A stretch of 64,000 nucleotides of DNA from an uncultured Paludibaculum sp. (lineage in GTDB: Bacteria > Acidobacteriota > Terriglobia > Bryobacterales > Bryobacteraceae), in NCBI RefSeq assembly GCF_963665245.1, contig NZ_OY762267.1:4188001-4252000 (forward strand). Reading direction: 5' to 3'. Under the pieces are notes generated by a model. That model made no database searches, was not told where the DNA came from, and saw nothing but the letters and a program-made list of their open reading frames with translations. The translations under genes and the position numbers were made by a program. How positions within the stretch are numbered: the stretch's first letter is position 1; the number at the start of each line of letters is the position of its first letter. This document shows positions 16,322 to 24,742 of this stretch, piece by piece.

Positions 16322-17593
16322 TTACCAGCGCTTCAGACCCTTGGCTCCGATGTCTCGCCGAATCTGCATTCCGTCAAACCGGATGGGCGCGCAGGCCGCA
16401 TAGACATTGTCGATCGCGGCCTGCAGGGTCGCTCCGCTGTGCGTCACCCCCAGCACGCGCCCGCCCGATGTCACCAGTTTACCGTCCGCCATCTTCGTAC
16501 CCGCATGGAACACGGTCGCGCCCGTCGCCTCGGCCTGCGCGATGCCGGTGATCTCGTCCCCAGTGCGGACCTTGCCCGGATAGCCATGTGCCGCCAGCAC
16601 CACACAGACAGACGGGTCCTGTTTGAACTTAAGCAGTTCGGGCCGTACCTGGCCGCTAGCCGCGGCATGCAGCACCGCGCCGAAGTCGCAGTCCATCCGG
16701 TGCAGCAGCGCCTGCGTCTCCGGATCGCCCAACCGAACGTTGAACTCCAGCACCATCGCTCCACGCGCCGTCATCATGAGCCCGGCATACAGAAACCCAC
16801 GGAAAGGCGCGCCCTCGGCCTTCATCTGCTGGACCGTGCGCTCCATCACGTCGCGCATCACCTCGTCGCGCTGAGCCTGCGGCAGGATCCGCGAATCCGA
16901 GTAAGCGCCCATCCCGCCGGTATTCGGACCCTGGTCCCCTTCGTAGATGGTCTTGTGGTCCTGCGAGGGTTCCAGGGGCAGTACACGCTCTCCGTCGCTG
17001 AGCCCTATGAAACTCACCTCTTCGCCGGTAAGGAACTCCTCAATGACCACCTTGCCGCCGGCGGAGCCCACCAGGGCGCCGCTGAACATGCCGTCCAGCG
17101 TTTCTTCGGCGTGACGCCGGTCCGGGCTGATCACTACACCTTTGCCGGCAGCCAGGCCATCCGCCTTGATGACAACCGGGTAATCAAATTGATCCAACGA
17201 CTTACGCGCCTCGGCAGGATCAGAGGTCGACACAAAACGAGCCGTGGGAATGCCCGCGCGCTCCATGAAGCGCTTCGAGAAGATCTTGCTGCCTTCCAGT
17301 TGCGCCGCCGCCTGCGTCGGTCCAAAGATCAGACGCCCTTTGGATTCAAAGAGATCCACAACACCGTCGACGAGCGGAGCCTCAGGTCCCACGACAGTCA
17401 GGTCGGCGCCGGTCGATTCCGCCAACTGTAGTAAATCTACAGGCGTAGTTGAACTCGGTTTCAAGCAGGTCGCCACGGCCTCGCAGCCGGGGTTGCCGGG
17501 CGCCACGTAAACCTCTGAAACAGAAGGGCTTCGCTTCAGTCGCCATGCGATGGCGTGCTCGCGGCCGCCGCTGCCCAGAACCAGAACTTTCAC
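16322..17593 (-). CDS. purD: Phosphoribosylamine-glycine ligase
   Basis: From the GTG at 17593 the protein has 423 residues, the usual PurD size, and starts MKVLVLGSGGREHAIAW, the N-terminal signature. The ATP-grasp region shows VIKADGLAAGKGVVI and the family motif GPNTGGMGAYS, then EFNVRLGDPETQ. It joins phosphoribosylamine and glycine using ATP in purine synthesis. GAGGAG lies 6-11 bp upstream of the GTG and supports this start over a longer frame reaching 17821, which would overlap mnmG. It is divergent from mnmG with 57 bp between starts. Confidence 0.95.
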   Translation of the reverse strand: MKVLVLGSGGREHAIAWRLKRSPSVSEVYVAPGNPGCEAVATCLKPSSTTPVDLLQLAESTGADLTVVGPEAPLVDGVVDLFESKGRLIFGPTQAAAQLEGSKIFSKRFMERAGIPTARFVSTSDPAEARKSLDQFDYPVVIKADGLAAGKGVVISPDRRHAEETLDGMFSGALVGSAGGKVVIEEFLTGEEVSFIGLSDGERVLPLEPSQDHKTIYEGDQGPNTGGMGAYSDSRILPQAQRDEVMRDVMERTVQQMKAEGAPFRGFLYAGLMMTARGAMVLEFNVRLGDPETQALLHRMDCDFGAVLHAAASGQVRPELLKFKQDPSVCVVLAAHGYPGKVRTGDEITGIAQAEATGATVFHAGTKMADGKLVTSGGRVLGVTHSGATLQAAIDNVYAACAPIRFDGMQIRRDIGAKGLKRW

Positions 17594-17616
17594 AGCGTAA
17601 CTCCTCTCGCTACAAT
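17589..17616 (+). promoter_or_regulatory. Candidate sigma-70 promoter of mnmG
   Basis: TTCACA (17589-17594) and TACAAT (17611-17616) match the -35 and -10 consensus at 5 of 6 positions each with a 16-bp spacer. The -35 box overlaps the purD start codon on the other strand, so the two genes could compete for polymerase. Confidence 0.45.
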
Positions 17617-17650
17617 TAACTAGGATATCTGGGAACCCCCTCCACTGCCA

Positions 17651-19522
17651 ATGCGACAGATCAACTACGACGTTGTGATCATCGGTGCCGGTCATGCCGG
17701 ATGCGAGGCGGCCCGCGCCTGCTCGCGGATGGGACTGCGAACCGCGATGGTCACGATGAACATCGACCTCATCGCCCAGATGTCCTGCAACCCGGCCATC
17801 GGCGGCATCGCCAAAGGGCACCTGGTCCGTGAGGTCGACGCACTCGGCGGAGTGATGGCCGAAGTGGCCGACCAGATCGGTATCCAGTTCCGCCTGCTAA
17901 ACACCAGCCGCGGCCCAGCCGTCTGGAGCCCCCGCGCCCAGATGGATAAGAAGCAGTACCGCTTCAAGATGCGGGAGACCCTCGAGCAGGAACCAAACCT
18001 CCGTATCCTGCAGGCTGAGGTCGCAGAGATCGAGTACGACGACCTGCCGGAAGGCCGCCGCAAAGTGAAGTCGATCCAGTTGTCGGATGGACGCTCTCTG
18101 CAGACCCGCACTGTCGTCGTCACCACCGGTACGTTTCTCAATGGCTTGGCCCATGTGGGCGAGACCAAGTCCAACTGCGGCCGGAGCGGGGAAGCGCCGT
18201 CGAACCTCCTCGGCCACCACCTCCGTAGCCTCGGTCTTCAGTGGACCCGCCTGAAGACTGGCACCCCGCCGCGCCTCGACGGCCGCACCATCCAATGGGA
18301 CCAATTCGAACCACAACCCGGCGACGCCATCCCTACCCCGTTCTCTTTCCTTACGGCAAGGATCGACAGGCCGCAGATCGATTGCCACATCGCCTACACG
18401 ACCGAGGAGACCCACCGTATCCTCCAGGCGGCGATTCCGCGTTCCCCGCTCTACAGCGGCCAGATTGAGGGCATCGGCCCCCGCTACTGCCCGTCCATCG
18501 AGGACAAGATCGTCAAATTCCCCGACAAGACCCGCCACCAGATCTTCCTGGAGCCCGAAGGGCTGGATACGTACGAAGTCTATGTGAATGGCATGTCCAC
18601 CAGCATGCCTATCGATGTGCAGGAAGCCATGGTCGCCTCGATCCCTGGTTTGGAGGACGCCGAGATGATCCGTCCCGGTTATGCCATCGAATACGACGCC
18701 ATCGACCCCCGGGAACTGAACCATACCCTGGAAGTGAAGAAGATCGAGGGTCTGTTCCTCGCAGGCCAGATCAACGGCACGTCCGGCTACGAAGAAGCCG
18801 CTTGTCAGGGGCTTTTGGCGGGAATCAACGCCGGATGCCAGATAAAGGGCATCGATCCCATCGTTTTGCGCCGCAATGAGGCCTATGCAGGGATCCTGGT
18901 AGATGATCTAGTGACCAAGGGAGCCGATGAGCCCTACCGCATGTTCACCTCGCGGGCGGAATTCCGCCTGTTCCTCCGAATCGACAACGCGGATGAGCGT
19001 TTGACGGCCGAAGGACGGCGTGTCGGCCTGGTGACGGATGAACGCTGGGCGGTTTACGAGAAGAAACTGGCGCAGAAGGCCCAGGTGCTCCGCCTCCTGG
19101 AGACAAATAGGGTCACGCCGGAGCATTTCTCTGCCTTGGGGCTCTCCGCGGACGAAAGACCGATGCTCCAGGTCTGGTTGCGCCGTCCGGACGCCAGAAT
19201 CGAGCAGATCCGCCCCTGGCTAGAGCAGCAACTGGGAGAACCGGCCGTTGCCGCCGTTTTGACCACCGTGGAGACGGAAGTGAAGTACGAAGGCTACCTC
19301 CACCAGCAGGAACGGCAGATTCAGCGCTTGAAGGACTCAGAAGGCCGCCATATCCCCGCCGGATTCGCATTTCGGGGCATTCCGGGCCTCAGTCGGGAGA
19401 TCTGCGACAAGTTGGAGCGCGTACAGCCCGAAACTCTGGGCCAGGCAGCCCGGATTCCCGGTGTCACCCCCGCAGCCGTAGCCGTTCTCGATTGCTACCT
19501 CAGCTTGAACCGCCAAGCCTAG
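17651..19522 (+). CDS. mnmG: tRNA uridine-34 carboxymethylaminomethyl-modifying enzyme MnmG
   Basis: The 623-residue protein is a full-length MnmG/GidA. It starts with an FAD-binding Rossmann motif (IIGAGHAGCEAARA, residues 9-22), followed by MSCNPAIGGIAKGHLVREVD, a hallmark with a catalytic cysteine, then TGTFLNG and GQINGTSGYEEAACQGL near the second nucleotide-binding part. With MnmE it adds the cmnm5 group to wobble uridine of several tRNAs. mnmG next to parA/parB is a conserved origin-proximal arrangement; here rsmG, often between them, is absent and a 238-bp parS region takes its place. Confidence 0.97.
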   Translation: MRQINYDVVIIGAGHAGCEAARACSRMGLRTAMVTMNIDLIAQMSCNPAIGGIAKGHLVREVDALGGVMAEVADQIGIQFRLLNTSRGPAVWSPRAQMDKKQYRFKMRETLEQEPNLRILQAEVAEIEYDDLPEGRRKVKSIQLSDGRSLQTRTVVVTTGTFLNGLAHVGETKSNCGRSGEAPSNLLGHHLRSLGLQWTRLKTGTPPRLDGRTIQWDQFEPQPGDAIPTPFSFLTARIDRPQIDCHIAYTTEETHRILQAAIPRSPLYSGQIEGIGPRYCPSIEDKIVKFPDKTRHQIFLEPEGLDTYEVYVNGMSTSMPIDVQEAMVASIPGLEDAEMIRPGYAIEYDAIDPRELNHTLEVKKIEGLFLAGQINGTSGYEEAACQGLLAGINAGCQIKGIDPIVLRRNEAYAGILVDDLVTKGADEPYRMFTSRAEFRLFLRIDNADERLTAEGRRVGLVTDERWAVYEKKLAQKAQVLRLLETNRVTPEHFSALGLSADERPMLQVWLRRPDARIEQIRPWLEQQLGEPAVAAVLTTVETEVKYEGYLHQQERQIQRLKDSEGRHIPAGFAFRGIPGLSREICDKLERVQPETLGQAARIPGVTPAAVAVLDCYLSLNRQA

Positions 19523-19525
19523 GAT

Positions 19526-19541
19526 TGTTCCACGTGGAACA
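19526..19541. promoter_or_regulatory. parS site 1
   Basis: TGTTCCACGTGGAACA is a perfect 16-bp palindrome and differs from the consensus TGTTTCACGTGAAACA only at one symmetric pair. It begins 4 bp after the mnmG stop. Confidence 0.93.
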
Positions 19542-19585
19542 TCCACGGACCCGATTTCGGCGTTTCCACACCACGAAACCGCGCA

Positions 19586-19601
19586 TGTTCCACGTGGAAC
19601 A
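19586..19601. promoter_or_regulatory. parS site 2
   Basis: A second perfect copy of TGTTCCACGTGGAACA, 60 bp after the first, gives a ParB loading cluster between mnmG and parA. Confidence 0.93.
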
Positions 19602-19621
19602 CCCCCAGTTCGCCCCCTCAG

Positions 19622-19637
19622 TGTTCCACGTGGAACG
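19622..19637. promoter_or_regulatory. parS site 3
   Basis: TGTTCCACGTGGAACG matches the first two copies except for its last base and lies 36 bp after the second copy. Confidence 0.9.
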
Positions 19638-19760
19638 TCCGTGGTAGGATAGCGGTTTCGGCGACGCTCCGGAGCTGACCCTCGCGTTAGCACCTCACCC
19701 CAGGATGGAATCCCGGATTGCCGCTGGCACGCCATTCCTCTATATAGATAAGGACGCCCC

Positions 19761-20543
19761 ATGGGCAAAGTCATCGCAATAGCAAACCAAAAAGGCGGGG
19801 TCGGCAAAACGACCACCGCCATTAACCTCGCGGCCTCCCTGGCCTCGAACGACCTCAAAATCCTCCTCATCGACATGGATCCCCAGGGGAATTGCACCAC
19901 CGGGGTCGGCATCTCCAAGGAACCGGGCATGCCCACCATCTACGACGCCCTCATGGGCGCCCATTCCCTCGCCGAAACCATCGTCAATACCGACTTCGAC
20001 GGCCTCCAACTCGTGCCCGCCGATAAGAACCTCGTCGCCGGCAACTTGGACCTCGTCGATATGGAACGCCGCGAGTTCCGCCTCCGCGACGCCCTCGACG
20101 CCATCAAGGCAGACTTCCACTACATCCTCATCGATTGCCCCCCGGCCCTCGACCTCCTCACCGTCAACTCCATGGTGGCAGCCGACTCCGTCCTCGTGCC
20201 CATTCAGTGCGAATTCTTCGCTCTGGAGGGGATTTCGCAGTTGATTGACACCGTCGAGCGCCTCAAAGAGTCCCTTCAGCCCAATCTGAAGCTCGAAGGC
20301 GTCCTTTTGACCATGTACGACGAGCGGACCAACCTCACCCGCCAAGTCGCCAAGGACCTCCGCGACTTCTTCAAGGAAGAGGTCTTCCAGACCGTCATCC
20401 CCCGCAGCATCCGCCTCGCCGAAGCCCCCAGCTTCGGAAAACCCATCCTGAGCTACGACGTCAGCTCCCGCGGAGCCGAAAGCTACATCAAACTCGCCAA
20501 GGAGATACTCGCTCATGAGCAACCAACCGGATCAGCCGCGTAA
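19761..20543 (+). CDS. parA: Chromosome partitioning ATPase ParA (Soj)
   Basis: The 260-residue protein has the deviant Walker A box KGGVGKTT at residues 11-18, IDMDPQGN after the second strand and DCPPALDLL as Walker B, all typical of chromosomal ParA. It binds DNA nonspecifically as an ATP dimer and moves ParB-parS complexes apart. An AAGGA ribosome site precedes the ATG. Its end overlaps the parB start by 29 bp, so the two are coupled. Three parS sites lie directly upstream, which may let ParB influence its own operon. Confidence 0.97.
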   Translation: MGKVIAIANQKGGVGKTTTAINLAASLASNDLKILLIDMDPQGNCTTGVGISKEPGMPTIYDALMGAHSLAETIVNTDFDGLQLVPADKNLVAGNLDLVDMERREFRLRDALDAIKADFHYILIDCPPALDLLTVNSMVAADSVLVPIQCEFFALEGISQLIDTVERLKESLQPNLKLEGVLLTMYDERTNLTRQVAKDLRDFFKEEVFQTVIPRSIRLAEAPSFGKPILSYDVSSRGAESYIKLAKEILAHEQPTGSAA

Positions 20544-21435
20544 AGCCCTGGGCAAGGGTCTCTCGTCCCTTCTTCCATCCAACCGGTCCACTGCCCCGGC
20601 CCCCGCACCGGTTGCACCTCCTCCTCCGGCGCCCGAGCCCGCCAGCGGGCCGCTCCAGGTCGAAATCGAACTGATCGACGCCAATCCGCTGCAGCCGCGT
20701 ACCGTCTTTCAGGAGGAGCGCCTCAGTGAGCTGTCCCAGTCCATCAAAGAGAATGGGATCATTCAGCCCCTGGTCGTCCGCAAGTCGGGCACCCGCTACC
20801 AGTTGATCGCTGGCGAGCGCCGCCTCCGCGCCTCCAAACTGGCTGGTCTCGTCAAAGTCCCCGTGGTCGTCCAGGACTTCGCCGACGACCGCCTCATGGA
20901 GATCACGCTCATCGAGAACATCCAGCGCGAGGATCTCAACCCCATCGAAGTCGCCCACGCCTTCGAACGCCTGGCTCGCGAGTTCAACCTCTCTCATGAG
21001 CAGATCGCTCAACGCACCGGCAAGGAGCGCAGCACCATCACCAACATGCTCCGCCTGCTCCGCCTGCCCGATCCCGTGCAGGTACTGCTGGCCGAGCAAC
21101 GCCTGTCGATGGGACATGCCCGCGCCATCGTCGGTTTGACGAGCACGGATGCCCAGGTCGAGATCGCCAACAAGACGGTCTCCGAAGGGCTCTCTGTCCG
21201 CCAGGTCGAGAAGCTCGTCCAGAAAGCCTCCACCCCGCACATCGACAAGGAAGAGGAAAAGAAGGAAGAGGTTCGCATCGACCCGAACATCAAGGCGGCC
21301 CTGCAGGAATTGGAGCGCACCCTCGGCACCCGGGTCCGTCTTGTCCAGCGAGATGAGAATCGCGGCCGCCTCGAGATCGAGTACTACTCGATGGACGACC
21401 TCACCCGCATCTACGAAAGCATCGTAGGCAACTAA
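20515..21435 (+). CDS. parB: Chromosome partitioning protein ParB (Spo0J)
   Basis: The 306-residue protein has a short basic/Pro-Ala-rich N-terminus for ParA contact, then the ParB/Srx domain with QPLVVRKSG and AGERRLRAS (about residue 100, the CTP-binding arginine motif), the ENIQREDLNPIE segment, a helix-turn-helix around LSHEQIAQRTGKERSTITN that should read parS, and a C-terminal dimer domain. It loads at parS and spreads as a clamp. Its matching parS sites are at 19.5-19.6 kb. Confidence 0.97.
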   Translation: MSNQPDQPRKALGKGLSSLLPSNRSTAPAPAPVAPPPPAPEPASGPLQVEIELIDANPLQPRTVFQEERLSELSQSIKENGIIQPLVVRKSGTRYQLIAGERRLRASKLAGLVKVPVVVQDFADDRLMEITLIENIQREDLNPIEVAHAFERLAREFNLSHEQIAQRTGKERSTITNMLRLLRLPDPVQVLLAEQRLSMGHARAIVGLTSTDAQVEIANKTVSEGLSVRQVEKLVQKASTPHIDKEEEKKEEVRIDPNIKAALQELERTLGTRVRLVQRDENRGRLEIEYYSMDDLTRIYESIVGN

Positions 21436-21542
21436 CTTCAGGAGGGGTCGCGCAAGCGGCCCTGTCTCCCCCCAGGACGCAATCTCTCCACGGGCGCGCC
21501 CGCGCCGCAATCACACACAACTCAAATGAATGGTAGGGGATA

Positions 21543-21558
21543 CCTGTGGGACCACAGG
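21543..21558. repeat. Short perfect hairpin beside tRNA-Met
   Basis: CCTGTGG and CCACAGG form a 7-bp stem with a 2-nt loop, 11 bp beyond the 3' end of the tRNA gene. There is no T tract on either strand, so a terminator role is uncertain. Its CTGTGG core also occurs around dnaA. Confidence 0.3.
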
Positions 21559-21569
21559 CACAAAGGAAG

Positions 21570-21645
21570 TGGTGCCGGCGGGAGGATTTGAACCTCCGAC
21601 CTACGGATTATGAGACCGTCGCTCTAACCCCTGAGCTACACCGGC
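21570..21645 (-). tRNA. tRNA-Met (anticodon CAT), probably elongator
   Basis: The minus-strand 76-nt gene has acceptor GCCGGTG with CGCCGGC, anticodon loop CTCATAA, T-loop TTCAAAT and an encoded ACCA end. The first acceptor position is a normal G-C pair, which argues against initiator tRNA; a tRNA-Ile(CAU) modified by lysidine cannot be ruled out. Confidence 0.93.
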
Positions 21646-21743
21646 AGCTCCAGCTACCAGAGTAGGAAAGGTGACCCCAGTCTGTCAATTTCGGATAACG
21701 TACTCTTAAATCAATGATGCCGCACCGTACAGCATTTCGGGTA

Positions 21744-21772
21744 TTGACACAATTGTCATCCGGGTCCATAGT
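21744..21772 (+). promoter_or_regulatory. Candidate promoter in the polysaccharide-cluster leader
   Basis: A perfect TTGACA (21744-21749) is followed after 17 bp by CATAGT (4 of 6 matches). The -35 box overlaps the small inverted repeat TGACA-caat-TGTCA. It would give a leader of over 400 nt before the Wzt-type gene. Confidence 0.35.
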
Positions 21773-22099
21773 GAAGCCAGAGATTCGGTCAAGGGACTGG
21801 TTCTCAGCCACGCAAAGGCCAGTTAAAGCTGGCAACGGTGGTATCTGCCTGGCATCATAACCGGGCTTACCGAGGAGGCTGACCCATAGAGATAGATCAC
21901 CTCACAGGGCGGCTACCAATTACCTGATCCGCCCGTGTGCGCGCCTCCAGCGTCCATCCGGCTTCACCTAAGCCCAGACGCGCGGACTATTGCACCGCTG
22001 ATAAGAGGCTCCCCGCATCACGGAACGAATCCGAGTCTTTTGAGACATGGATTGCGGTGCGGGATTGGCGGTCGCCCTGTTCCTCTTTTATCCCCTGAA

Positions 22100-22129
22100 T
22101 TGACACACACTTATGCGGTTCAGTAGAGT
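22100..22129 (+). promoter_or_regulatory. Candidate proximal promoter of the polysaccharide cluster
   Basis: TTGACA at 22100-22105 and TAGAGT at 22124-22129 are separated by 18 bp. The position, about 65 bp before the first gene, fits a promoter for the whole cluster. Confidence 0.4.
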
Positions 22130-22132
22130 CGA

Positions 22133-22198
22133 ATGAGGATCCGGCGCAGTTTGGCCGGCCTCGCGATCGATTTCTGCGTGACCGTGACACCGCCGTGA
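22133..22198 (+). CDS. Possible 21-residue leader peptide
   Basis: A frame beginning ATGAGGATCCGG ends with TGA at 22196-22198, overlapping the GTG start of the ATPase as GTGA. Such an overlap would permit translational coupling and could explain the weak ribosome site of the ATPase gene. No clear Shine-Dalgarno sequence precedes it, and chance is a fair alternative. Confidence 0.2.
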   Translation: MRIRRSLAGLAIDFCVTVTPP

Positions 22199-23505
22199 GC
22201 CTGATCCAATTCCAGGCCGTCTCCAAGAGTTACCCCATCTATAGCTCTCCGAGCGACCGACTCAAAGAGCTGCTCACGTTCAATCGCCGCAAGTTCCACG
22301 AGGACTTCTGGGCGTTGCGTGACGTGTCCTTCGAGGTTCCGCGCGGCGAGACGTTCTGCATTGTCGGCGAAAATGGCTCCGGCAAAAGTACCCTCCTCCA
22401 GATTGTTGCTGGCATTCTCACACCAACTTCCGGCTCCGCCGCCGTGAATGGGCGGGTTTCCGCTCTGCTGGAACTAGGCTCCGGCTTCAATCCCGAATTC
22501 TCCGGACGCGACAACGTCTACCTCAATGCCGCCATCCTAGGCTTCTCCTCCGCTCAAATCGATCGTGTCTACCGCCAGATCGAGGAGTTCGCCGAAATCG
22601 GCGACTTCATCAATCAGCCGGTCAAGACCTATTCCAGTGGCATGGTGGTCCGCTTGGCGTTTGCTGTCGCCATCCATGTCGACCCCGAGATTCTCATCGT
22701 CGACGAAGCCCTGGCGGTGGGGGACATCTACTTCCGGCAACGCTGCCTGCGGAAAGTCCATGAATTGCGCGCCAAGGGCACCACCATCCTCTTTGTGTCC
22801 CACGCCGCCGGCGACGTCAAGGCGCTCGGCGACCGCACCATGTGGCTGGACAAGGGCCGCGTGCGCGAGCTCGGCGACACCGATATGGTCGTCGCTAAGT
22901 ATCTGGCCGCTATGGTGGAGAAAGATTCCGGCTACCTGGAAGTCAAACACCGCGAACGCCAGGAGCGCGACGGACCGGTCCAGGCGCCCGAAATCGTTAC
23001 GACTATTCCGAACATCGACTTCCGGTACGGCGATGGACGCGCCGAAATCATCGGTATCGCCGTGCTCGACCTCTACGGCCGTAAACTGCCACTCCTGGAG
23101 CCCCGCACCGAGACAGTAGTCCGCATCAGCGTGCGCGCCAACACCACTCTTGAGATGCCGAACGTCGGTTTCATGCTTCGCAACCATCTGGGCGTCGACT
23201 TTGCCGGCACAAACACCACGCGCGAGGACATCGAACTGCCCCCCATGGAGCCCGGCGACGTCTACACCGTCGATTTCCACCTTGATATCCCCGATCTCTA
23301 CCCTTCATCGTTTTCCTTCTCGCCGGCCATCGCCGACGGCAGCCTGATGAATTACCAGATGTGCGACTGGATCGACAACGCGGTTTCGCTGCAGATGAGC
23401 CCTGGCGAGGGGCAGGTCTATGGCTACCTGCACCTGCCCTGTAAGGTGGAAGTGAACTCCCGTCTCGACGGGAAGAGCAAGATGGCGGAGGCGCAACTTG
23501 GTTGA
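22195..23505 (+). CDS. Polysaccharide export ABC transporter ATPase, Wzt type
   Basis: The 436-residue protein has an N-terminal ABC ATPase: Walker A GENGSGKST (about residue 60), signature YSSGM and Walker B ILIVDEALAVGD, the latter exact for the Wzt/TagH/RfbB group. Residues from about 265 on form a C-terminal beta-sandwich (VRISVRANTTLEMPNVGFML) like Wzt-C, which in O-antigen systems binds the finished polysaccharide. It would drive export of undecaprenyl-linked glycan. Its permease partner is not in the cluster. It overlaps the next gene by 8 bp. The start is a GTG with a poor ribosome site. Confidence 0.92.
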   Translation: MSLIQFQAVSKSYPIYSSPSDRLKELLTFNRRKFHEDFWALRDVSFEVPRGETFCIVGENGSGKSTLLQIVAGILTPTSGSAAVNGRVSALLELGSGFNPEFSGRDNVYLNAAILGFSSAQIDRVYRQIEEFAEIGDFINQPVKTYSSGMVVRLAFAVAIHVDPEILIVDEALAVGDIYFRQRCLRKVHELRAKGTTILFVSHAAGDVKALGDRTMWLDKGRVRELGDTDMVVAKYLAAMVEKDSGYLEVKHRERQERDGPVQAPEIVTTIPNIDFRYGDGRAEIIGIAVLDLYGRKLPLLEPRTETVVRISVRANTTLEMPNVGFMLRNHLGVDFAGTNTTREDIELPPMEPGDVYTVDFHLDIPDLYPSSFSFSPAIADGSLMNYQMCDWIDNAVSLQMSPGEGQVYGYLHLPCKVEVNSRLDGKSKMAEAQLG

Positions 23506-24742
23506 GTTTACCGGAGAGCGGTTGGTGCCGGGCCAGGTCGATCAGGACCTGCTGAATGAACATTTGTCGCGTTATGCCTTCGCCGCCCGCCTGGCGCGGC
23601 ACAAACGCGTACTCGACATCGCCTGCGGCATGGGCTACGGGTCGTTTGAACTGTCGAAACATGCCGCCAAGGTCGTCGGCCTGGACGTATCCGACGAAGC
23701 CGTGGTGGCCGCGAGCGAGCGCTATCAGGCGTCGAATCTTCAGTTTCTTACGGCGCCCGCCCAGCACATCCCGCTCGACGATCAATCGTTCGACCTCATC
23801 GTCGCCTTCGAGGTGATCGAGCATCTCAGCGATTGGGATGCCTTGCTGGCGGAGGCACGGCGGCTGCTGGCGCCCGGAGGCCAGTTCATCGTCTCGACGC
23901 CGAACAAGGAATACTACGCCGAGACCCGCCGGGAAGTGGGACCTAATCCCTTTCACGTCCATGAGTTCGAATACGGCGAGTTTCACGCCGAGTTGAGCCG
24001 GTTCTTCCCCTCGGTGACGATGTTCCTCCAAAATCACGTCCAGGCCATCGCCTTTCACCCGACGCCCGGAGGTGCGGGGCTGGTCGCCGAAGTGGAAAGC
24101 GGCAGCATCCCGGCCGAACCGCAAACCAGCCACTTTTTCCTGGCCGTTTGCGCCTTGGCGCCCCAGACCGGATCTCCGGTCTATCTCTACCTGCCCAGTT
24201 CCTCCAACGTCCTGAGGGAGCGCGAACAGCACATCGCCAAGCTGGAAGCCGAACTGGCGCAGAAGGATTCGTGGATGGCGGAACTTCAGCAGGACCACAG
24301 CCGGCTGCACGCCGCGCATGAGGAGCAGCGTGCGGAATCACTGAAGACCACCAACTGGGCGCTGGACCTTGAAAAGGATTTGAACGAGGCCCGGCAGCGC
24401 GTGGTGCAGCTTCAGGACGAGATGGAGACCGAGCAGCGGGCCGCTCGCGAAGTTGTCGCCGCATATGAGGCGAAAATCACCGAACTGCACGACGAGTTCA
24501 AAGCGCACATCGAGGCGCGGCGCGATCTCGATGAACAGATCGAGGCAAAGGCCGCCGAACTCGCGAAGTGCGTCGAGTTGCTCGATGCCGCGGAAGCCAG
24601 CGTGACCGAACGCACGCTCTGGGCGCAGGGCCTGCAACAACGTGTCGAACTCCTGGAGAAGTTGGTCGCCGCCGCCCAGTCCTCTCGTTGGGTTCGCTTG
24701 GGCCGCCGCATCGGTATTGGTCCGGATCTTCAGAATTCCTAA
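23498..24742 (+). CDS. SAM-dependent methyltransferase with C-terminal coiled coil
   Basis: Residues 1-200 are a class I methyltransferase: VLDIACGMGYGS is the SAM-binding motif I, GLDVSDEAV the acidic second strand, and FDLIVAFEVIEHLSD motif II. Residues 230-390 are a long charged heptad-like coiled coil (repeated LEAELAQK, LEKDLNEARQR type segments). In O-antigen systems such as WbdD, methylation of the chain end together with a coiled coil acts as terminator and molecular ruler of chain length; position directly after a Wzt-C ATPase fits that model, but it is inference. The start is probably TTG at 23498, overlapping the ATPase gene. Confidence 0.85.
   Translation: MVEFTGERLVPGQVDQDLLNEHLSRYAFAARLARHKRVLDIACGMGYGSFELSKHAAKVVGLDVSDEAVVAASERYQASNLQFLTAPAQHIPLDDQSFDLIVAFEVIEHLSDWDALLAEARRLLAPGGQFIVSTPNKEYYAETRREVGPNPFHVHEFEYGEFHAELSRFFPSVTMFLQNHVQAIAFHPTPGGAGLVAEVESGSIPAEPQTSHFFLAVCALAPQTGSPVYLYLPSSSNVLREREQHIAKLEAELAQKDSWMAELQQDHSRLHAAHEEQRAESLKTTNWALDLEKDLNEARQRVVQLQDEMETEQRAAREVVAAYEAKITELHDEFKAHIEARRDLDEQIEAKAAELAKCVELLDAAEASVTERTLWAQGLQQRVELLEKLVAAAQSSRWVRLGRRIGIGPDLQNS

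Larger units (their letters stand above)
21646..22194. other. 549-bp non-coding gap before the polysaccharide cluster
   Basis: No convincing gene is found between tRNA-Met and the ATPase gene; the short frames here lack ribosome sites and recognisable motifs. It holds two promoter-like sequences and a possible short leader frame. A Wzm-type permease gene, expected next to a Wzt-type ATPase, is not present here. Confidence 0.6.
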
